Shown: positions 53,645-63,265 of the stretch, one piece after another
Layout of the letters: the number at the start of each line of letters is the position of its first letter
Position numbering within the stretch: position 1 is the stretch's first letter
Assembly: GCF_013285385.1 (NCBI RefSeq)
Contig: NZ_CP054212.1
Span: 2,852,001-2,916,000 of the forward strand
Direction: 5' to 3'
Length of the DNA stretch: 64,000 nt
DNA from: Paramixta manurensis
GTDB lineage: Bacteria; Pseudomonadota; Gammaproteobacteria; Enterobacterales; Enterobacteriaceae
Translations under genes and position numbers: made by a program
The notes under the pieces: model-generated
What the model saw: only the letters and a program-made list of their open reading frames with translations
Databases searched by the model: none
Told to the model about the DNA's origin: nothing

Positions 53645-54432
53645 TGCTCTTAACACCAATCGACCTCTCGATGAGGGGTAAATTGACCCAAGCACAAAAG
53701 TTAGCGATTGGCACGGCGGCAAGCATGACGTTGCTTGCCGTCTGGCAGGCTGCATCATGGCTAGGGTGGCTCGACCCGGTTTTTCTGCCCTCGCCGCTGG
53801 CTATTCTCCGCAGCCTTGTGGATATGTTTTTACATCAGGATCTACTGACTAACATCGGAATTTCTTGTGAACGTATCCTGCTGGCTTTCCTGCTGTCCGT
53901 TATCATGGCGGTACCTTTAGGGCTACTGATGAGTTGCTATCCGGTAATTAATGCCGCGCTGGAACCGGTGAACGACTTTATTCGTTATCTCCCCACGCCA
54001 GCCTTGGTGCCGATAAGTATCATTTGGTTTGGGATTGGTGAAGAAACCAAAGTCTTCCTGCTGTGGCTGGGCACCTTTTTCCAGTTGATCTTGCTGGTGG
54101 TTGAAGATGCCAACCGCGTCCCCAATGAATTTATTGAGATGGCGAAAACCCTGGGGGCCAAGCCCAGACAAATTATCGTCGATATCATCTGGAAAAAGAT
54201 GTTGCCATCGCTATTTAATAACCTCCGCGTGATGCTTGGCTGGTGCTGGACCTATTTGATACTGGCCGAAATTGTCGCCTCTGACAGCGGCCTGGGCTAC
54301 GTTATCTGGAATGCCCGCCGCTATATGCAGACCGACCAAATGATGGCGGGTGTGTTCATCATTGGCGTTATCGGGATGTTCAGCGACCAGTTGATGCGTG
54401 CTTTGCATCGCCGTATTTTTCACTACCAATGA
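53644..54432 (+). CDS. ABC transporter permease, TauC/SsuC-like
   Basis: 262 residues with about six helices and the BPD permease EAA-like loop (EFIEMAKTLGAKPRQIIVDI). The WQAASWLGWLDPVFLPSP opening is typical of this subfamily. It is coupled to the binding-protein gene by overlap and to the ATPase gene 15 bases on. Confidence 0.9.
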   Translation: MLLTPIDLSMRGKLTQAQKLAIGTAASMTLLAVWQAASWLGWLDPVFLPSPLAILRSLVDMFLHQDLLTNIGISCERILLAFLLSVIMAVPLGLLMSCYPVINAALEPVNDFIRYLPTPALVPISIIWFGIGEETKVFLLWLGTFFQLILLVVEDANRVPNEFIEMAKTLGAKPRQIIVDIIWKKMLPSLFNNLRVMLGWCWTYLILAEIVASDSGLGYVIWNARRYMQTDQMMAGVFIIGVIGMFSDQLMRALHRRIFHYQ

Positions 54433-54447
54433 TGGCGGGGCTGTCGA

Positions 54448-55236
54448 ATGTCTGACGAATATTTAGTGTTTGATAAAGTCACCAAATACTTTGGCGACTT
54501 GCCCGTAGTCGCCGAGCCGTTCAATTTGGTTATCCCGAAAGGTCAGTTTATGGTGTTTTTGGGCCCTTCCGGCTGTGGTAAAACCACGCTGATGCGCATG
54601 TCCGGCGGCCTTGATTCCGCCAGCACAGGAGAAATCCGCCTTGAAGGGGAAAAAATAAGCCAGCCGGATGCCAGGCGGGGCATGGTTTTCCAGTCCTACT
54701 CCTCTTTTCCGTGGATGACGGTTGAGGAAAATGTCGCGTTTGGCATGCGCTATCATCCCACCTTCACCAAGAGCACCGTTAAGCAGCGCACCGCGCATTA
54801 CTTAGCGTTAGTTGGGTTAAGCGATTTTGCCAGCTCCTATCCCTCAAGAATTTCTGGCGGTATGCGGCAAAGGGTGGCGATCGCCAGGACGTTAGCCGCC
54901 GGCTCTGAAGTTTTACTGATGGATGAACCGTTCGGAGCGCTGGATGCGCAACGACGAGAGCAGCTTCAACTGGAGCTAAGGCGAATACAGAGCGAAGAAT
55001 CAAGAACCATTATTTTTGTGACGCATGATGTTGAAGAAGCCATCTTTCTCGCCGACAGGATTATTATTTTTTCCGCCAGGCCTGCTTATATACTTGAGGA
55101 TATCAATGTCACTCAAATACTCGGGTCTCAGCGATCACTCGCAGTACGGGATAGCCATGAATTTTTCGCATTAAAATCCACGCTACTGAAGACGGTTCGC
55201 GCCAGCCACAGATCCGACAGGCAAGAAGAGCGATGA
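54448..55236 (+). CDS. ABC transporter ATPase, TauB/SsuB-like
   Basis: 262 residues with Walker A GPSGCGKTT, signature ISGGMRQRVAIART, Walker B VLLMDEPFGALDA and the switch His in FVTHDVEEA. It completes the importer encoded just upstream. Confidence 0.92.
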   Translation: MSDEYLVFDKVTKYFGDLPVVAEPFNLVIPKGQFMVFLGPSGCGKTTLMRMSGGLDSASTGEIRLEGEKISQPDARRGMVFQSYSSFPWMTVEENVAFGMRYHPTFTKSTVKQRTAHYLALVGLSDFASSYPSRISGGMRQRVAIARTLAAGSEVLLMDEPFGALDAQRREQLQLELRRIQSEESRTIIFVTHDVEEAIFLADRIIIFSARPAYILEDINVTQILGSQRSLAVRDSHEFFALKSTLLKTVRASHRSDRQEER

Positions 55237-55283
55237 GATCCCTATCATTAACCATGATTTCAGGTATGCGCGCCGGGCGTGAC

Positions 55284-55309
55284 AAAACTGCGCCCTTTTC
55301 CGGGCGCAG
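55284..55309 (-). terminator. terminator of fhuE
   Basis: CTGCGCCC and GGGCGCAG form an 8-bp GC-rich stem. On the minus strand it is followed by TTTTG. It lies 33 bases past the fhuE stop. Confidence 0.6.
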
Positions 55310-55341
55310 CGCTGAACAAATAACCTGCCTAACCCACTCGG

Positions 55342-57522
55342 TTAGAAACGATAATTTGCCGACACAGTAACATTACGCGGCTCGCCATATTCAACCGACC
55401 GGTCCACGTAAGTATCATAGGATTTATCGAACAGATTGTTGAGATTCGCCTGTACCGACAGATTTTTTGTGACCTCATAGCGAGCGAAGAGATCAACTAA
55501 CGCATAGCTGCCCTGCCGTGCGCGCCAAGTACCGTTTGGCGTATCCGCATCTTTATACACTTGGTTCTGCCAATTTGCGCCGCCGCCAACTGTTAGGGCA
55601 GGCAGCATCGGCAAACGGTAACGGGTAAACAGTTTTACCGTGGTGCGCGGCAATTCAGGGCTAAATGCTTTCCCCTCCCCGTCTTCAGCCACGTAACGCG
55701 TCGCGCCAAACGTCATCTGCCAGTTGTCAGTTAATGCGCCGTTAAGCTCAAACTCAATACCTTTACTCACCGTGCCGTTCACGCTGCGATAAGCGGTTTC
55801 CGTGGTGCCGGGAATATAGGTTCCGGTACTCTCTCCAACGTTATCCTGCTCAATACGGAAGAGGGCCAGTGAGGTGGTCAAACGGCTATTCATCCAATCG
55901 GATTTCAGCCCCAGTTCGTAGTTTTTACCTTTAATCGGTGACAAATAGTTCCCACTACGATCGCGATAGGTTTGCGGCTGGAAGATTGAGGTATAGCTGG
56001 CGTAGGTTGACCAGTTATCGTTGATATCATAAATCAGCCCGGCATACGGCGTGGTGTTGTTCTTGGCGATATGCTGATTTAACGTATCGGTGTTCCATTG
56101 GGTGTAACGTGCGCCAATAATCAGGTGCAGCGGATCGGCCAGTGAAATACGCGTGGCAGTATAGGCCGACTTCATGTGCGTCTTGTCATCCTGAATCAGG
56201 CTAAGATCGCCCCAATCGGTTTCCGGAAAACCTCCGTTGTAGTGGTTAAAATTACCCAGTTCAGTATCGGAAATATTCGCCCAAGTGTTCCGGTAACGGT
56301 TGGTCTGCTTGCTGTAACTCACGCCCGCCATCAGTTCATGCTGACGACCAAAGAGTTGATAAGGGCCATTGGCGAACAGGTCGAGCGCATCCACCTTGCG
56401 CGTACCGGTGTTATACCCGGTCCCGCCCACGTAGGGATAGGAAGGGCCGTACGGGCTCACCATCGCGCCGGTGGTTTTATCGACCAACCCGTCAAGATAC
56501 ATCAGGCGGCTATCGATTTTCGTTTCGGTATGGGTACCATTAAAGGTCAGTTCCCAGTTATTATTGAAGCGTTGTTTGAGGGTTGCGAAGACTTTATTGG
56601 AATTTTTATCGTTATAAGCCCAGTCCGGCGCCGTACTGCGGCTCCGGTCAAAATGGGTTCTGCTGCCATCGGTGTACCAGCGCGGTAAGCCGCCCCAGGT
56701 TGCCCCATTTTCATTATTTTCCTGATATTCATAACCGACCGAGAGCGTGCTGTAATCACTCAGGTCTGCATCCACCACGCCGTAAAAGAATTTTCTTTCC
56801 CGACTATACCGATCCAGCCAACTGTCATTGTGTTGGTAACCGGTCACCATACGCGCGCGAACATTACCGTCCTGCGTTAATGGCGTGGAAATATCGGCAA
56901 CATAACGCTGTTTGTTCCAACTACCATATTCCACCGAGAGATCGCCGGTAAACTCTCGGCTATCGGCGTGTTTCCGTACCATATTAATCGCCGCCGAGGG
57001 ATTACCTGTGCCGGTCATCAAACCGGTCGCGCCGCGTACCACTTCGACGCGATCGTAAAGCGCGCTGTCAGAAAGCGCGTCGCCAAGGTTCCATTGCGAC
57101 TGAAAATAGGTTGGGATTCCATCGACCATGTAATTATCGATCTGGAAACCGCGGGAATAGTAGAGAACCCGGCTGGAACCGGAACTGGAAGAACTGATGC
57201 CGGTGGTATTGTCCATCACCTCTCCCAACGACTGAAGATTTTGATCCTCCATACGCTGTTTGCCGATCACACTCACTGATTGGGGAATATCGCGTTGGAT
57301 CATCGGCATTTTGGTGCCAACCGTCGTGGCGGGTACGCTGTAGTCAGCGCCTGGTGGCGGCGCATCGTTATCTGCCGCTTCCACCACCATGGTTTCATTG
57401 GGTTGAGGCGCGGCGGCAAAAGCCGTCACAGGGAGTAAAGCCAAGGCGATGCAAGCAGCCAATAGCGAGGGCACTGGCGCCGTTTTTTGAGCAGCGCCAC
57501 GCGATAGTGTCGCGAGAGACAT
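55342..57522 (-). CDS. fhuE: TonB-dependent receptor for coprogen/rhodotorulic acid, FhuE
   Basis: 726-residue outer-membrane siderophore receptor closely similar to E. coli FhuE throughout. Examples are SLLAACIALALLPVTAFAA at the signal, GTKMPMIQRDIPQSVSVIG in the plug, YYSRGFQIDNYMVDGIPTYF, and a C-terminal Phe in SANYRF. It takes up ferric hydroxamates in a TonB-dependent way. AAGGA precedes the ATG. A Fur-like site lies about 95-125 bases upstream. No siderophore biosynthesis gene is near. Confidence 0.93.
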   Translation of the reverse strand: MSLATLSRGAAQKTAPVPSLLAACIALALLPVTAFAAAPQPNETMVVEAADNDAPPPGADYSVPATTVGTKMPMIQRDIPQSVSVIGKQRMEDQNLQSLGEVMDNTTGISSSSSGSSRVLYYSRGFQIDNYMVDGIPTYFQSQWNLGDALSDSALYDRVEVVRGATGLMTGTGNPSAAINMVRKHADSREFTGDLSVEYGSWNKQRYVADISTPLTQDGNVRARMVTGYQHNDSWLDRYSRERKFFYGVVDADLSDYSTLSVGYEYQENNENGATWGGLPRWYTDGSRTHFDRSRSTAPDWAYNDKNSNKVFATLKQRFNNNWELTFNGTHTETKIDSRLMYLDGLVDKTTGAMVSPYGPSYPYVGGTGYNTGTRKVDALDLFANGPYQLFGRQHELMAGVSYSKQTNRYRNTWANISDTELGNFNHYNGGFPETDWGDLSLIQDDKTHMKSAYTATRISLADPLHLIIGARYTQWNTDTLNQHIAKNNTTPYAGLIYDINDNWSTYASYTSIFQPQTYRDRSGNYLSPIKGKNYELGLKSDWMNSRLTTSLALFRIEQDNVGESTGTYIPGTTETAYRSVNGTVSKGIEFELNGALTDNWQMTFGATRYVAEDGEGKAFSPELPRTTVKLFTRYRLPMLPALTVGGGANWQNQVYKDADTPNGTWRARQGSYALVDLFARYEVTKNLSVQANLNNLFDKSYDTYVDRSVEYGEPRNVTVSANYRF

Positions 57523-57615
57523 AGTTATTCCTTGAGGTGTTAAAAAATAAACACTCCTGACTCATTGAATTAGAAAATTTTTGCGCATGATTTCAGGAGG
57601 AATGCATTTACGAGA

Positions 57616-57648
57616 AATGAAAATGGTGATTATACTCATTCTCATTTA
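57616..57648 (-). promoter_or_regulatory. Fur-box-like site upstream of fhuE
   Basis: On the minus strand the segment has AATGAGAATGAGTATAAT followed by CACCATTTTCATT, overlapping hexamers of the A/T-A/T-TGAGA/AATGAT type expected for Fur. Iron repression of fhuE is known for the family and fits the position. Confidence 0.65.
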
Positions 57649-57771
57649 CGTGTAAATAACTGTAACAAGGATTAAGTGAGAGAGAGGCGCCGTAAGGTGA
57701 GAAGTGACAGAAAGAAGGCGTGAGAAACACCCGAAAGGTGAAATCGCAATACAGCAATAAGAGCGTTTAAC

Positions 57772-57789
57772 GGCGTGGCACACCACGCC
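57772..57789 (-). terminator. hairpin after the LLM oxidoreductase gene
   Basis: GGCGTGG and CCACGCC form a 7-bp stem with a CACA loop, 28 bases past the stop. The sequence after it on the minus strand is only moderately T-rich. Confidence 0.4.
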
Positions 57790-57816
57790 ATAACACACGC
57801 AACGGTCAGGCTTCTG

Positions 57817-58839
57817 TTAGCGCCATCCGAGGGCGGGGGCGATATGGGTCAGAATCGCCTCAACGACATGCGCATTATATTCAACGCCCAGTTGGTTCGG
57901 CACCGTTAACAGCAAGGTATCCGCTTGTGCAATGGCCTCATCCTGCGCCAGTTGTTTGATCAATGTCTCCGGCTCGGCGGCATAACTACGGCCAAATATC
58001 GCCCGGGTTTGTGCATCAAGATAGCCAACGCTGTCGCTGTCCTGCGCGCTATTGCCAAACCACATATGGTCGCGCCGATCGATTAACGGGAAAATACTGC
58101 GGCTTACCGAGACTCGCGGCTCAAAGCGGTGCCCCGCGGTTTTCCACGCGGCTCGGTAAGCGCGAATCTGTGCGGCCTGCTGAACGTGGAACGGCTCGCC
58201 GGTCTCATCCACTTTCAGCGTTGAACTTTGCAGGTGCATCCCTTGTTGCGCCGCCCAAATCGCGGTGGCATTGGTGCTGGCGCCCCACCAGATCCGCTCA
58301 CGCAAGCCAGCGGAAAAAGGCTCCAGACGCAGTAATCCCGGCGGATTAGGAAACATCGGTTGTGGGTTAGGTTCAGCGAACCCTTCACCACGTAACGCCT
58401 CAAGGAAAACCTCAGTATGGCGCCGTGCCATTTCGGTATCCGTCTCCCCCTCCGCCGGGGTATAGCCAAAATACCGCCACCCCTCAATTACCTGCTCAGG
58501 CGATCCCCGGCTAATGCCAAGCTGTAGTCGCCCGCCGGAAATCAGATCGGCGGCCCCGGCTTCTTCCGCCATATACAGTGGGTTCTCATAACGCATATCA
58601 ATCACGCCAGTGCCGATCTCGATCCGCTTGGTTCGTGCGGCAACGGCAGACAGTAGCGGAAACGGAGAACTTAGCTGCCGCGCAAAATGGTGTACGCGAA
58701 AATAAGCGCCATCCGCTCCCAACGCCTCCACCGCTTCCGCCAGCTCGATGGATTGCAGCAACACATCCGCGGCGGAACGGGCATTCGATTGTGATGAAGG
58801 TGTCCAGTGGCCAAAAGAGAGAAAACCGATCTTTTTCAT
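57817..58839 (-). CDS. LLM-class flavin-dependent oxidoreductase
   Basis: 340-residue bacterial-luciferase-like protein (KKIGFLSFGHW at the start; GAYFRVHHFARQLSSPFPLL; RLQLGISRGSPEQVIEGWRYFG). These enzymes use reduced flavin to oxidise small organic molecules. The substrate is not predictable. The ATG at 58839 follows GGAG, and a TTG three codons earlier is not favoured. It is divergent from the thiamine operon. Confidence 0.87.
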   Translation of the reverse strand: MKKIGFLSFGHWTPSSQSNARSAADVLLQSIELAEAVEALGADGAYFRVHHFARQLSSPFPLLSAVAARTKRIEIGTGVIDMRYENPLYMAEEAGAADLISGGRLQLGISRGSPEQVIEGWRYFGYTPAEGETDTEMARRHTEVFLEALRGEGFAEPNPQPMFPNPPGLLRLEPFSAGLRERIWWGASTNATAIWAAQQGMHLQSSTLKVDETGEPFHVQQAAQIRAYRAAWKTAGHRFEPRVSVSRSIFPLIDRRDHMWFGNSAQDSDSVGYLDAQTRAIFGRSYAAEPETLIKQLAQDEAIAQADTLLLTVPNQLGVEYNAHVVEAILTHIAPALGWR

Positions 58840-58988
58840 CGCAAACAATCTCCGGTTCGAAATAGTTAGGCTAACAGTGACAAAAAAGCCTTGCCTCAGG
58901 CCAGCAGAATCTTTTGCGACCGCACATAAACGCCTCGCCAGACCGTGGCGCGGGCATTGTAATCAAAAAATAAATATCGTATAACAAG

Positions 58989-59078
58989 CTCCTCCGAGGG
59001 GTGTCCTGTCATGGGCTGAGATGGCGTAAGCCGAACCCTTTGAACCTGATCTGGGTCATGCCAGCGAAGGGACGGGTC
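58989..59078 (+). ncRNA. TPP riboswitch (THI element)
   Basis: The conserved core is present: GAGGGGTG, then CTGAGATG, ACCCTTTGAACCTGATCT, GGGTCATGCCAGCGAAGGG. It precedes tenA by about 75 bases and should switch the operon off when thiamine pyrophosphate is plentiful, by termination or by blocking the AAGGAGG site. Confidence 0.95.
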
Positions 59079-59151
59079 GGCAATTTTGCTTTCAGCCATT
59101 GCCTGTTCATACCTCAGCACGCCCGGATCTCCATGAACTGAAGGAGGTCCC

Positions 59152-59847
59152 ATGTCTACCCCACGTTTTGATTCTGGCCTTTATGGGCAGCTACGCCAAC
59201 AGGCGGGCAGCGCCTGGCAAGACTACGTTGCGCATCCTTTCGTCCGCCAGTTAGGCGCCGGAACCCTGCCGGCTCCGGCGTTTCATCGCTATCTAACCCA
59301 GGATTACCTGTTTTTAATTCACTTCGCTCGCGCCTGGGCGCTGCTGGTCAGCAAATTACAGACGCTACCGGAAATGCGCACCGCCACCGCCGCCCTTAAC
59401 GCAATCGTCAATGAACTGCCGCTCCATGTGGGTTATTGCGCGAGCTGGGGATTAAGCGAGTCTGAAATCGCACACCAGCCTGAGGCGGCAGAAACCATGA
59501 ACTATACCCGCTACGTGCTGGATATTGGTCACACCGGCGATGCCCTCGAACTGCTGGTTGCGCTTATGCCCTGCGTCGCCGGGTATGCCGAAATCGGTCT
59601 ACATTTGCTGCACGACGCCGCCACGGTACTGGAGAATAATCCCTACGCCTCATGGATACGTAATTATGGCGATCGCGACTATTTAGCCAGCGTTCAGGCC
59701 GCGCTCAATTTACTGGAAACGGTTGGACAACAAAGCGGGGCGGAAAGTCGTTTGACGCGTTTAAGTACAATTTTCACCACCGCCACGCGGCTGGAAAGCG
59801 CCTTTTGGCAAATGGGGCTAAATGCGGTAACGGCAGGTGCGCAGTGA
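59152..59847 (+). CDS. tenA: TenA family aminopyrimidine aminohydrolase (thiaminase II)
   Basis: 231 residues. It converts aminomethylpyrimidine breakdown products of thiamine to hydroxymethylpyrimidine. The family N-terminus (FHRYLTQDYLFLIHFARAWA) and the catalytic Cys in ALMPCVAGYAEIG are seen. AAGGAGG precedes the ATG. First gene of a riboswitch-controlled operon with an ABC importer for the pyrimidine precursor. Confidence 0.93.
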   Translation: MSTPRFDSGLYGQLRQQAGSAWQDYVAHPFVRQLGAGTLPAPAFHRYLTQDYLFLIHFARAWALLVSKLQTLPEMRTATAALNAIVNELPLHVGYCASWGLSESEIAHQPEAAETMNYTRYVLDIGHTGDALELLVALMPCVAGYAEIGLHLLHDAATVLENNPYASWIRNYGDRDYLASVQAALNLLETVGQQSGAESRLTRLSTIFTTATRLESAFWQMGLNAVTAGAQ

Positions 59848-60599
59848 ATTCTGACCCGTTAGGCCACCAGCAAATAATGCCGACTATCCAGGTGCGGGAG
59901 TTAACCCTGCGCTTTGGTCAAAAGGTGGTTTTCGAGCGGCTCAACTTCGACATTCCCGGCGGCCAAATCGTTGCTTTGCTAGGCGCCAGCGGCGTGGGGA
60001 AAAGTAGTCTGTTAAAGATTATTGCCGGACTAGCGCCCGCCTCCGCCGGTCAGGTCACCGCCAGTGACGGCTTACCGGTCGCCTCGCGTATTGCCTGGAT
60101 GGGGCAAAAGGATCTGTTATATCCGTGGCTGACCATTGAAGAAAACGTCATGCTCGGCCCACGCCTGCGTGGTGAGAAGCCCGACCGTGCGTGGGCCACG
60201 CATCTGATTGAACGCGTTGGCCTTAGCGGATATGGGCAGGCGCTCCCCGCGACGCTTTCCGGTGGCATGCGCCAGCGCGCGGCTATCGCTCGCACCCTGT
60301 ATGAGCGCCAGCCAATCGTGCTGATGGATGAGCCTTTTTCAGCGTTGGATGCCATTACCCGCGCCACTATTCAGACGCTGGCAGCAGAACTCCTGGCACA
60401 GCACACGGTGCTGCTAATAACGCATGATCCGCTGGAGGCTTGCCGCCTTAGCCACCGCCTGTTGGTTCTCTCCGGCCACCCCGCCCGCATTGACGATACC
60501 CATATCGTGGCCGGGCTACCGCCACGCGCGCCGGACGATCTCCATTTACTGAAAAGCCAGGGCGAGCTTTTACAGCAACTAATGAGGGCAGCCGGATGA
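59844..60599 (+). CDS. thiZ: ABC ATPase for thiamine pyrimidine precursor, ThiZ-like
   Basis: About 251 residues from a GTG at 59844 that overlaps the tenA stop (GTGA) and has AGG upstream. An ATG at 59877 is the alternative. Walker A is GASGVGKSS, the signature LSGGMRQRAAIAR and Walker B IVLMDEPFSALDA. It powers uptake of formylaminopyrimidine-type compounds with ThiX and ThiY. Confidence 0.9.
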   Translation: MNSDPLGHQQIMPTIQVRELTLRFGQKVVFERLNFDIPGGQIVALLGASGVGKSSLLKIIAGLAPASAGQVTASDGLPVASRIAWMGQKDLLYPWLTIEENVMLGPRLRGEKPDRAWATHLIERVGLSGYGQALPATLSGGMRQRAAIARTLYERQPIVLMDEPFSALDAITRATIQTLAAELLAQHTVLLITHDPLEACRLSHRLLVLSGHPARIDDTHIVAGLPPRAPDDLHLLKSQGELLQQLMRAAG

Positions 60600-61366
60600 A
60601 GAGGCTAGCAAAAGGCGGCATCGCCAGCCTGCGCCGCGCGTTGACGGTGTTTGTCGGGTTGCTGCTGCTGTGGTGGCTGGTCACGCAAAGTTCGATTCCG
60701 GCCTTCTTACTCCCCTCACCCACGGCGGTTGCCGAGGCCTTATGGGATAACCGCGCTTACCTCGCCGGACAGACGGCCGTCACCGCGCTGGAAATTGCCA
60801 GCGGGCTGGCGATCGGCGTGCTGCTCGGCGTCGTCCTGGCGTTAAGTATGATGTTTTCACCGCGCCTCCAGCGCTGGCTAATGCCGCTGGTGCTCACCAG
60901 CCAGGCGATTCCGGTGTTTGCCCTCGCCCCGCTACTGGTGCTGTGGTTCGGTTTTGGCATCAGCGCCAAAGTGTTTATGGCGGTATTGGTGATCTTCTTC
61001 CCGGTCACCTCGGCCTTCTTCGACGGGCTGCGACGCGTCAATACCGATTACCTCGATCTGGCGCGTACCCTGCGCGCGTCTCCGTGGGCGCAATTGCGCC
61101 ACGTCCGCTTAATGGCCGCGCTGCCGGCCTTCGGTTCCGGGCTACGCATGGCCGCCACCGTCGCGCCTATCGGCGCCATTATCGGCGAATGGGTTGGCTC
61201 GGCGGAGGGGCTCGGCTACGTGATGCTGAATGCGAATGCGCGTATGCAGACCGATATTTGCTTTGCCGCACTGTTTATTTTGGTACTGATGACCGTTTTG
61301 CTGCGAGCCGCAGTAGAGGCTCTGATGCGGCGTCTGATCATCTGGACGCCGGAGCATGACGAATAA
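60596..61366 (+). CDS. thiX: ABC permease for thiamine pyrimidine precursor, ThiX-like
   Basis: 256 residues with about six helices, a TauC-like permease (WWLVTQSSIPAFLLPSPTAV; DLARTLRASPWAQLRHVRL). The ATG overlaps the thiZ stop as ATGA. It forms the membrane channel of the ThiXYZ importer. Confidence 0.9.
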   Translation: MKRLAKGGIASLRRALTVFVGLLLLWWLVTQSSIPAFLLPSPTAVAEALWDNRAYLAGQTAVTALEIASGLAIGVLLGVVLALSMMFSPRLQRWLMPLVLTSQAIPVFALAPLLVLWFGFGISAKVFMAVLVIFFPVTSAFFDGLRRVNTDYLDLARTLRASPWAQLRHVRLMAALPAFGSGLRMAATVAPIGAIIGEWVGSAEGLGYVMLNANARMQTDICFAALFILVLMTVLLRAAVEALMRRLIIWTPEHDE

Positions 61367-61391
61367 TGATCACTTTTCAAGGACATTTCCG

Positions 61392-62318
61392 ATGATTAAA
61401 AAAGCCGCCGCTTTAATGATAAGCACGTTGCTTGTCGCCCACGCCAGCGCCGCTGAAAAACTGACGCTGGTGCTTGACTGGTATATCAATCCCGACCATG
61501 CGCCGATTATGGTGGCTGAACAGATCGGCGCTTTTAAGGCCGAAGGGCTTGACGTGAAGATCGTTCCGCCCTCCGATCCGGCGATCCCGCCACGGCTGGT
61601 CGCGGCCGGACAAGCCGATCTGGCGGTGACCTATCAGCCACAAATTCATTTTTTTGCCGACCAAGGGTTGCCGCTGGTGCGCGTTGGCACCTTGATTAAC
61701 TCGCCGTTGAATACCGTGATGACGCTGGATAAAAACATTACTTCTCCGGCGGGCCTAAAGGGCAAAAAAATTGGCTTCTCCGTGAGCGGCATTGAGCAAG
61801 CCACGCTGGCAACCATGCTGGCTCATGATCATCTGAGTATTAATGATGTAAAAATGGTCAACGTGAACTTCCAGCTCACCAGTGCCTTACTGGCGGGCCA
61901 GGTCGATGCGGTGATCGGCGGTTATCGCAATATTGAAGCGCTTGAGTTGAAGTTGCAGGGGAAAACGCCAACGGTATTCAACGTGGAAGATTACGGCGTA
62001 CCGGCCTATGACGAGCTGATTTTGGTGGCGAACCGTAATGAAGCGCAGCAACCTAAAATTAAAAAGTTTCTCGCCGCGTTAAAAAAAGGCAGCGACTATC
62101 TGCACGCACACCCGCAGGAAACCTGGCAGGCTTTCGCCAGCGCCCATCCTGAGTTGAATACCGAACTGAATAAGCAAGCATGGATGAAAACCTTACCGCT
62201 ATTCACCCGCGATCCGGCACACCTCGATCGGCAGCGTTACCAAGCCTACGAACAATTCCTGTTCGACAATAAGCTGATCAAGAAAATGACGCCGGTAGAA
62301 AACTACGCGGTGGAATAA
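61392..62318 (+). CDS. thiY: periplasmic binding protein for thiamine pyrimidine precursor, ThiY-like
   Basis: 308 residues from the ATG at 61392 (AAGGA upstream). Signal peptide MIKKAAALMISTLLVAHASA, then the NMT1/THI5-like start LTLVLDWYINPDHAPIMVAE, which is diagnostic for pyrimidine-precursor binding proteins. It ends the operon before a hairpin terminator. Confidence 0.92.
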   Translation: MIKKAAALMISTLLVAHASAAEKLTLVLDWYINPDHAPIMVAEQIGAFKAEGLDVKIVPPSDPAIPPRLVAAGQADLAVTYQPQIHFFADQGLPLVRVGTLINSPLNTVMTLDKNITSPAGLKGKKIGFSVSGIEQATLATMLAHDHLSINDVKMVNVNFQLTSALLAGQVDAVIGGYRNIEALELKLQGKTPTVFNVEDYGVPAYDELILVANRNEAQQPKIKKFLAALKKGSDYLHAHPQETWQAFASAHPELNTELNKQAWMKTLPLFTRDPAHLDRQRYQAYEQFLFDNKLIKKMTPVENYAVE

Positions 62319-62324
62319 CGCGGG

Positions 62325-62350
62325 CTGCCAGACGGCAGGTTTGTATTTTT
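62325..62350 (+). terminator. terminator of the thiamine-salvage operon
   Basis: CTGCC and GGCAG form a short stem with an AGAC loop, followed by GTTTGTATTTTT, just after the thiY stop. Confidence 0.6.
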
Positions 62351-62524
62351 ATGTAGTGTTCCTCCCGCCAGCCGCGCCGCGCGCGGCTTTCTGCCAAAGG
62401 CATGCGGGAGGTTTGGCAAGTTTACCGGATACAGTACGATACAAAGCGCGCGCATTTTTTCTCCGCCGCTCAGGGTAAACTGTGGAGGTCTTACCCCTGG
62501 GCCTGTAATAAGAGAGAAACCACC

Positions 62525-63265
62525 ATGGAACACACCGACCATGTGTTAATTGTCGATGATGACCGCGAAATTCGTACGCTAATTGCCGATTATTTAAAGA
62601 AAAACGGTTTACGTACTACCGAGGCGGCCGATGGCCGGCAAATGCGTGCTTTTCTTGAAACCACGCCGGTTGATTTGATTGTATTAGATATCATGATGCC
62701 CGGTGATGATGGGCTCACGCTGTGCCGGGAATTACGTAGCGGTAAACACAAAGGCACACCGATTTTAATGCTCACCGCTCGCAACGAAGATACCGATCGG
62801 ATTTTAGGGCTGGAAATGGGCGCGGATGACTATCTGGTGAAACCGTTTGTCGCCCGCGAATTATTGGCGCGCATTAAAGCGGTGCTGCGCCGAACACGCA
62901 TGATGCCGCCCAATTTGCAGGTCACTGAAGCGGCACGCATGTTGGCATTTGGCGAATGGTTACTCGACACCACCGCACGCAGCCTGACCGATCGCGATGG
63001 GGTAATGGTCGCGCTCAGCGGCGCCGAATACCGTCTGCTACGGGTATTTCTTGACCATCCACAACGTGTACTCAATCGGGATCAATTGCTGAACCTTACC
63101 CAAGGCCGCGACGCTGAGTTGTTTGAACGCTCTATCGACCTGCTGGTTAGCCGCCTAAGGCAACGGTTAAATGACGACGCGCGTGAACCGTTTTACATTA
63201 AAACAGTGCGCAGCGAAGGGTATGTCTTTGCGATGCCGATCGAGATTCGCGAGGAGAACGCGTGA
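62525..63265 (+). CDS. OmpR/PhoB-family response regulator
   Basis: 246 residues. The receiver domain (HVLIVDDDREIRTLIADYL, phospho-acceptor Asp in VLDIMMPGDDG, Lys in YLVKPF) is followed by a winged-helix output domain (LSGAEYRLLRVFLDHPQRVL; YIKTVRSEGYVF). The ATG at 62525 follows GAGAG. The stop overlaps the GTG of the kinase gene. The signal and regulon are unknown. The adjacent thiamine operon has its own terminator. Confidence 0.92.
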   Translation: MEHTDHVLIVDDDREIRTLIADYLKKNGLRTTEAADGRQMRAFLETTPVDLIVLDIMMPGDDGLTLCRELRSGKHKGTPILMLTARNEDTDRILGLEMGADDYLVKPFVARELLARIKAVLRRTRMMPPNLQVTEAARMLAFGEWLLDTTARSLTDRDGVMVALSGAEYRLLRVFLDHPQRVLNRDQLLNLTQGRDAELFERSIDLLVSRLRQRLNDDAREPFYIKTVRSEGYVFAMPIEIREENA

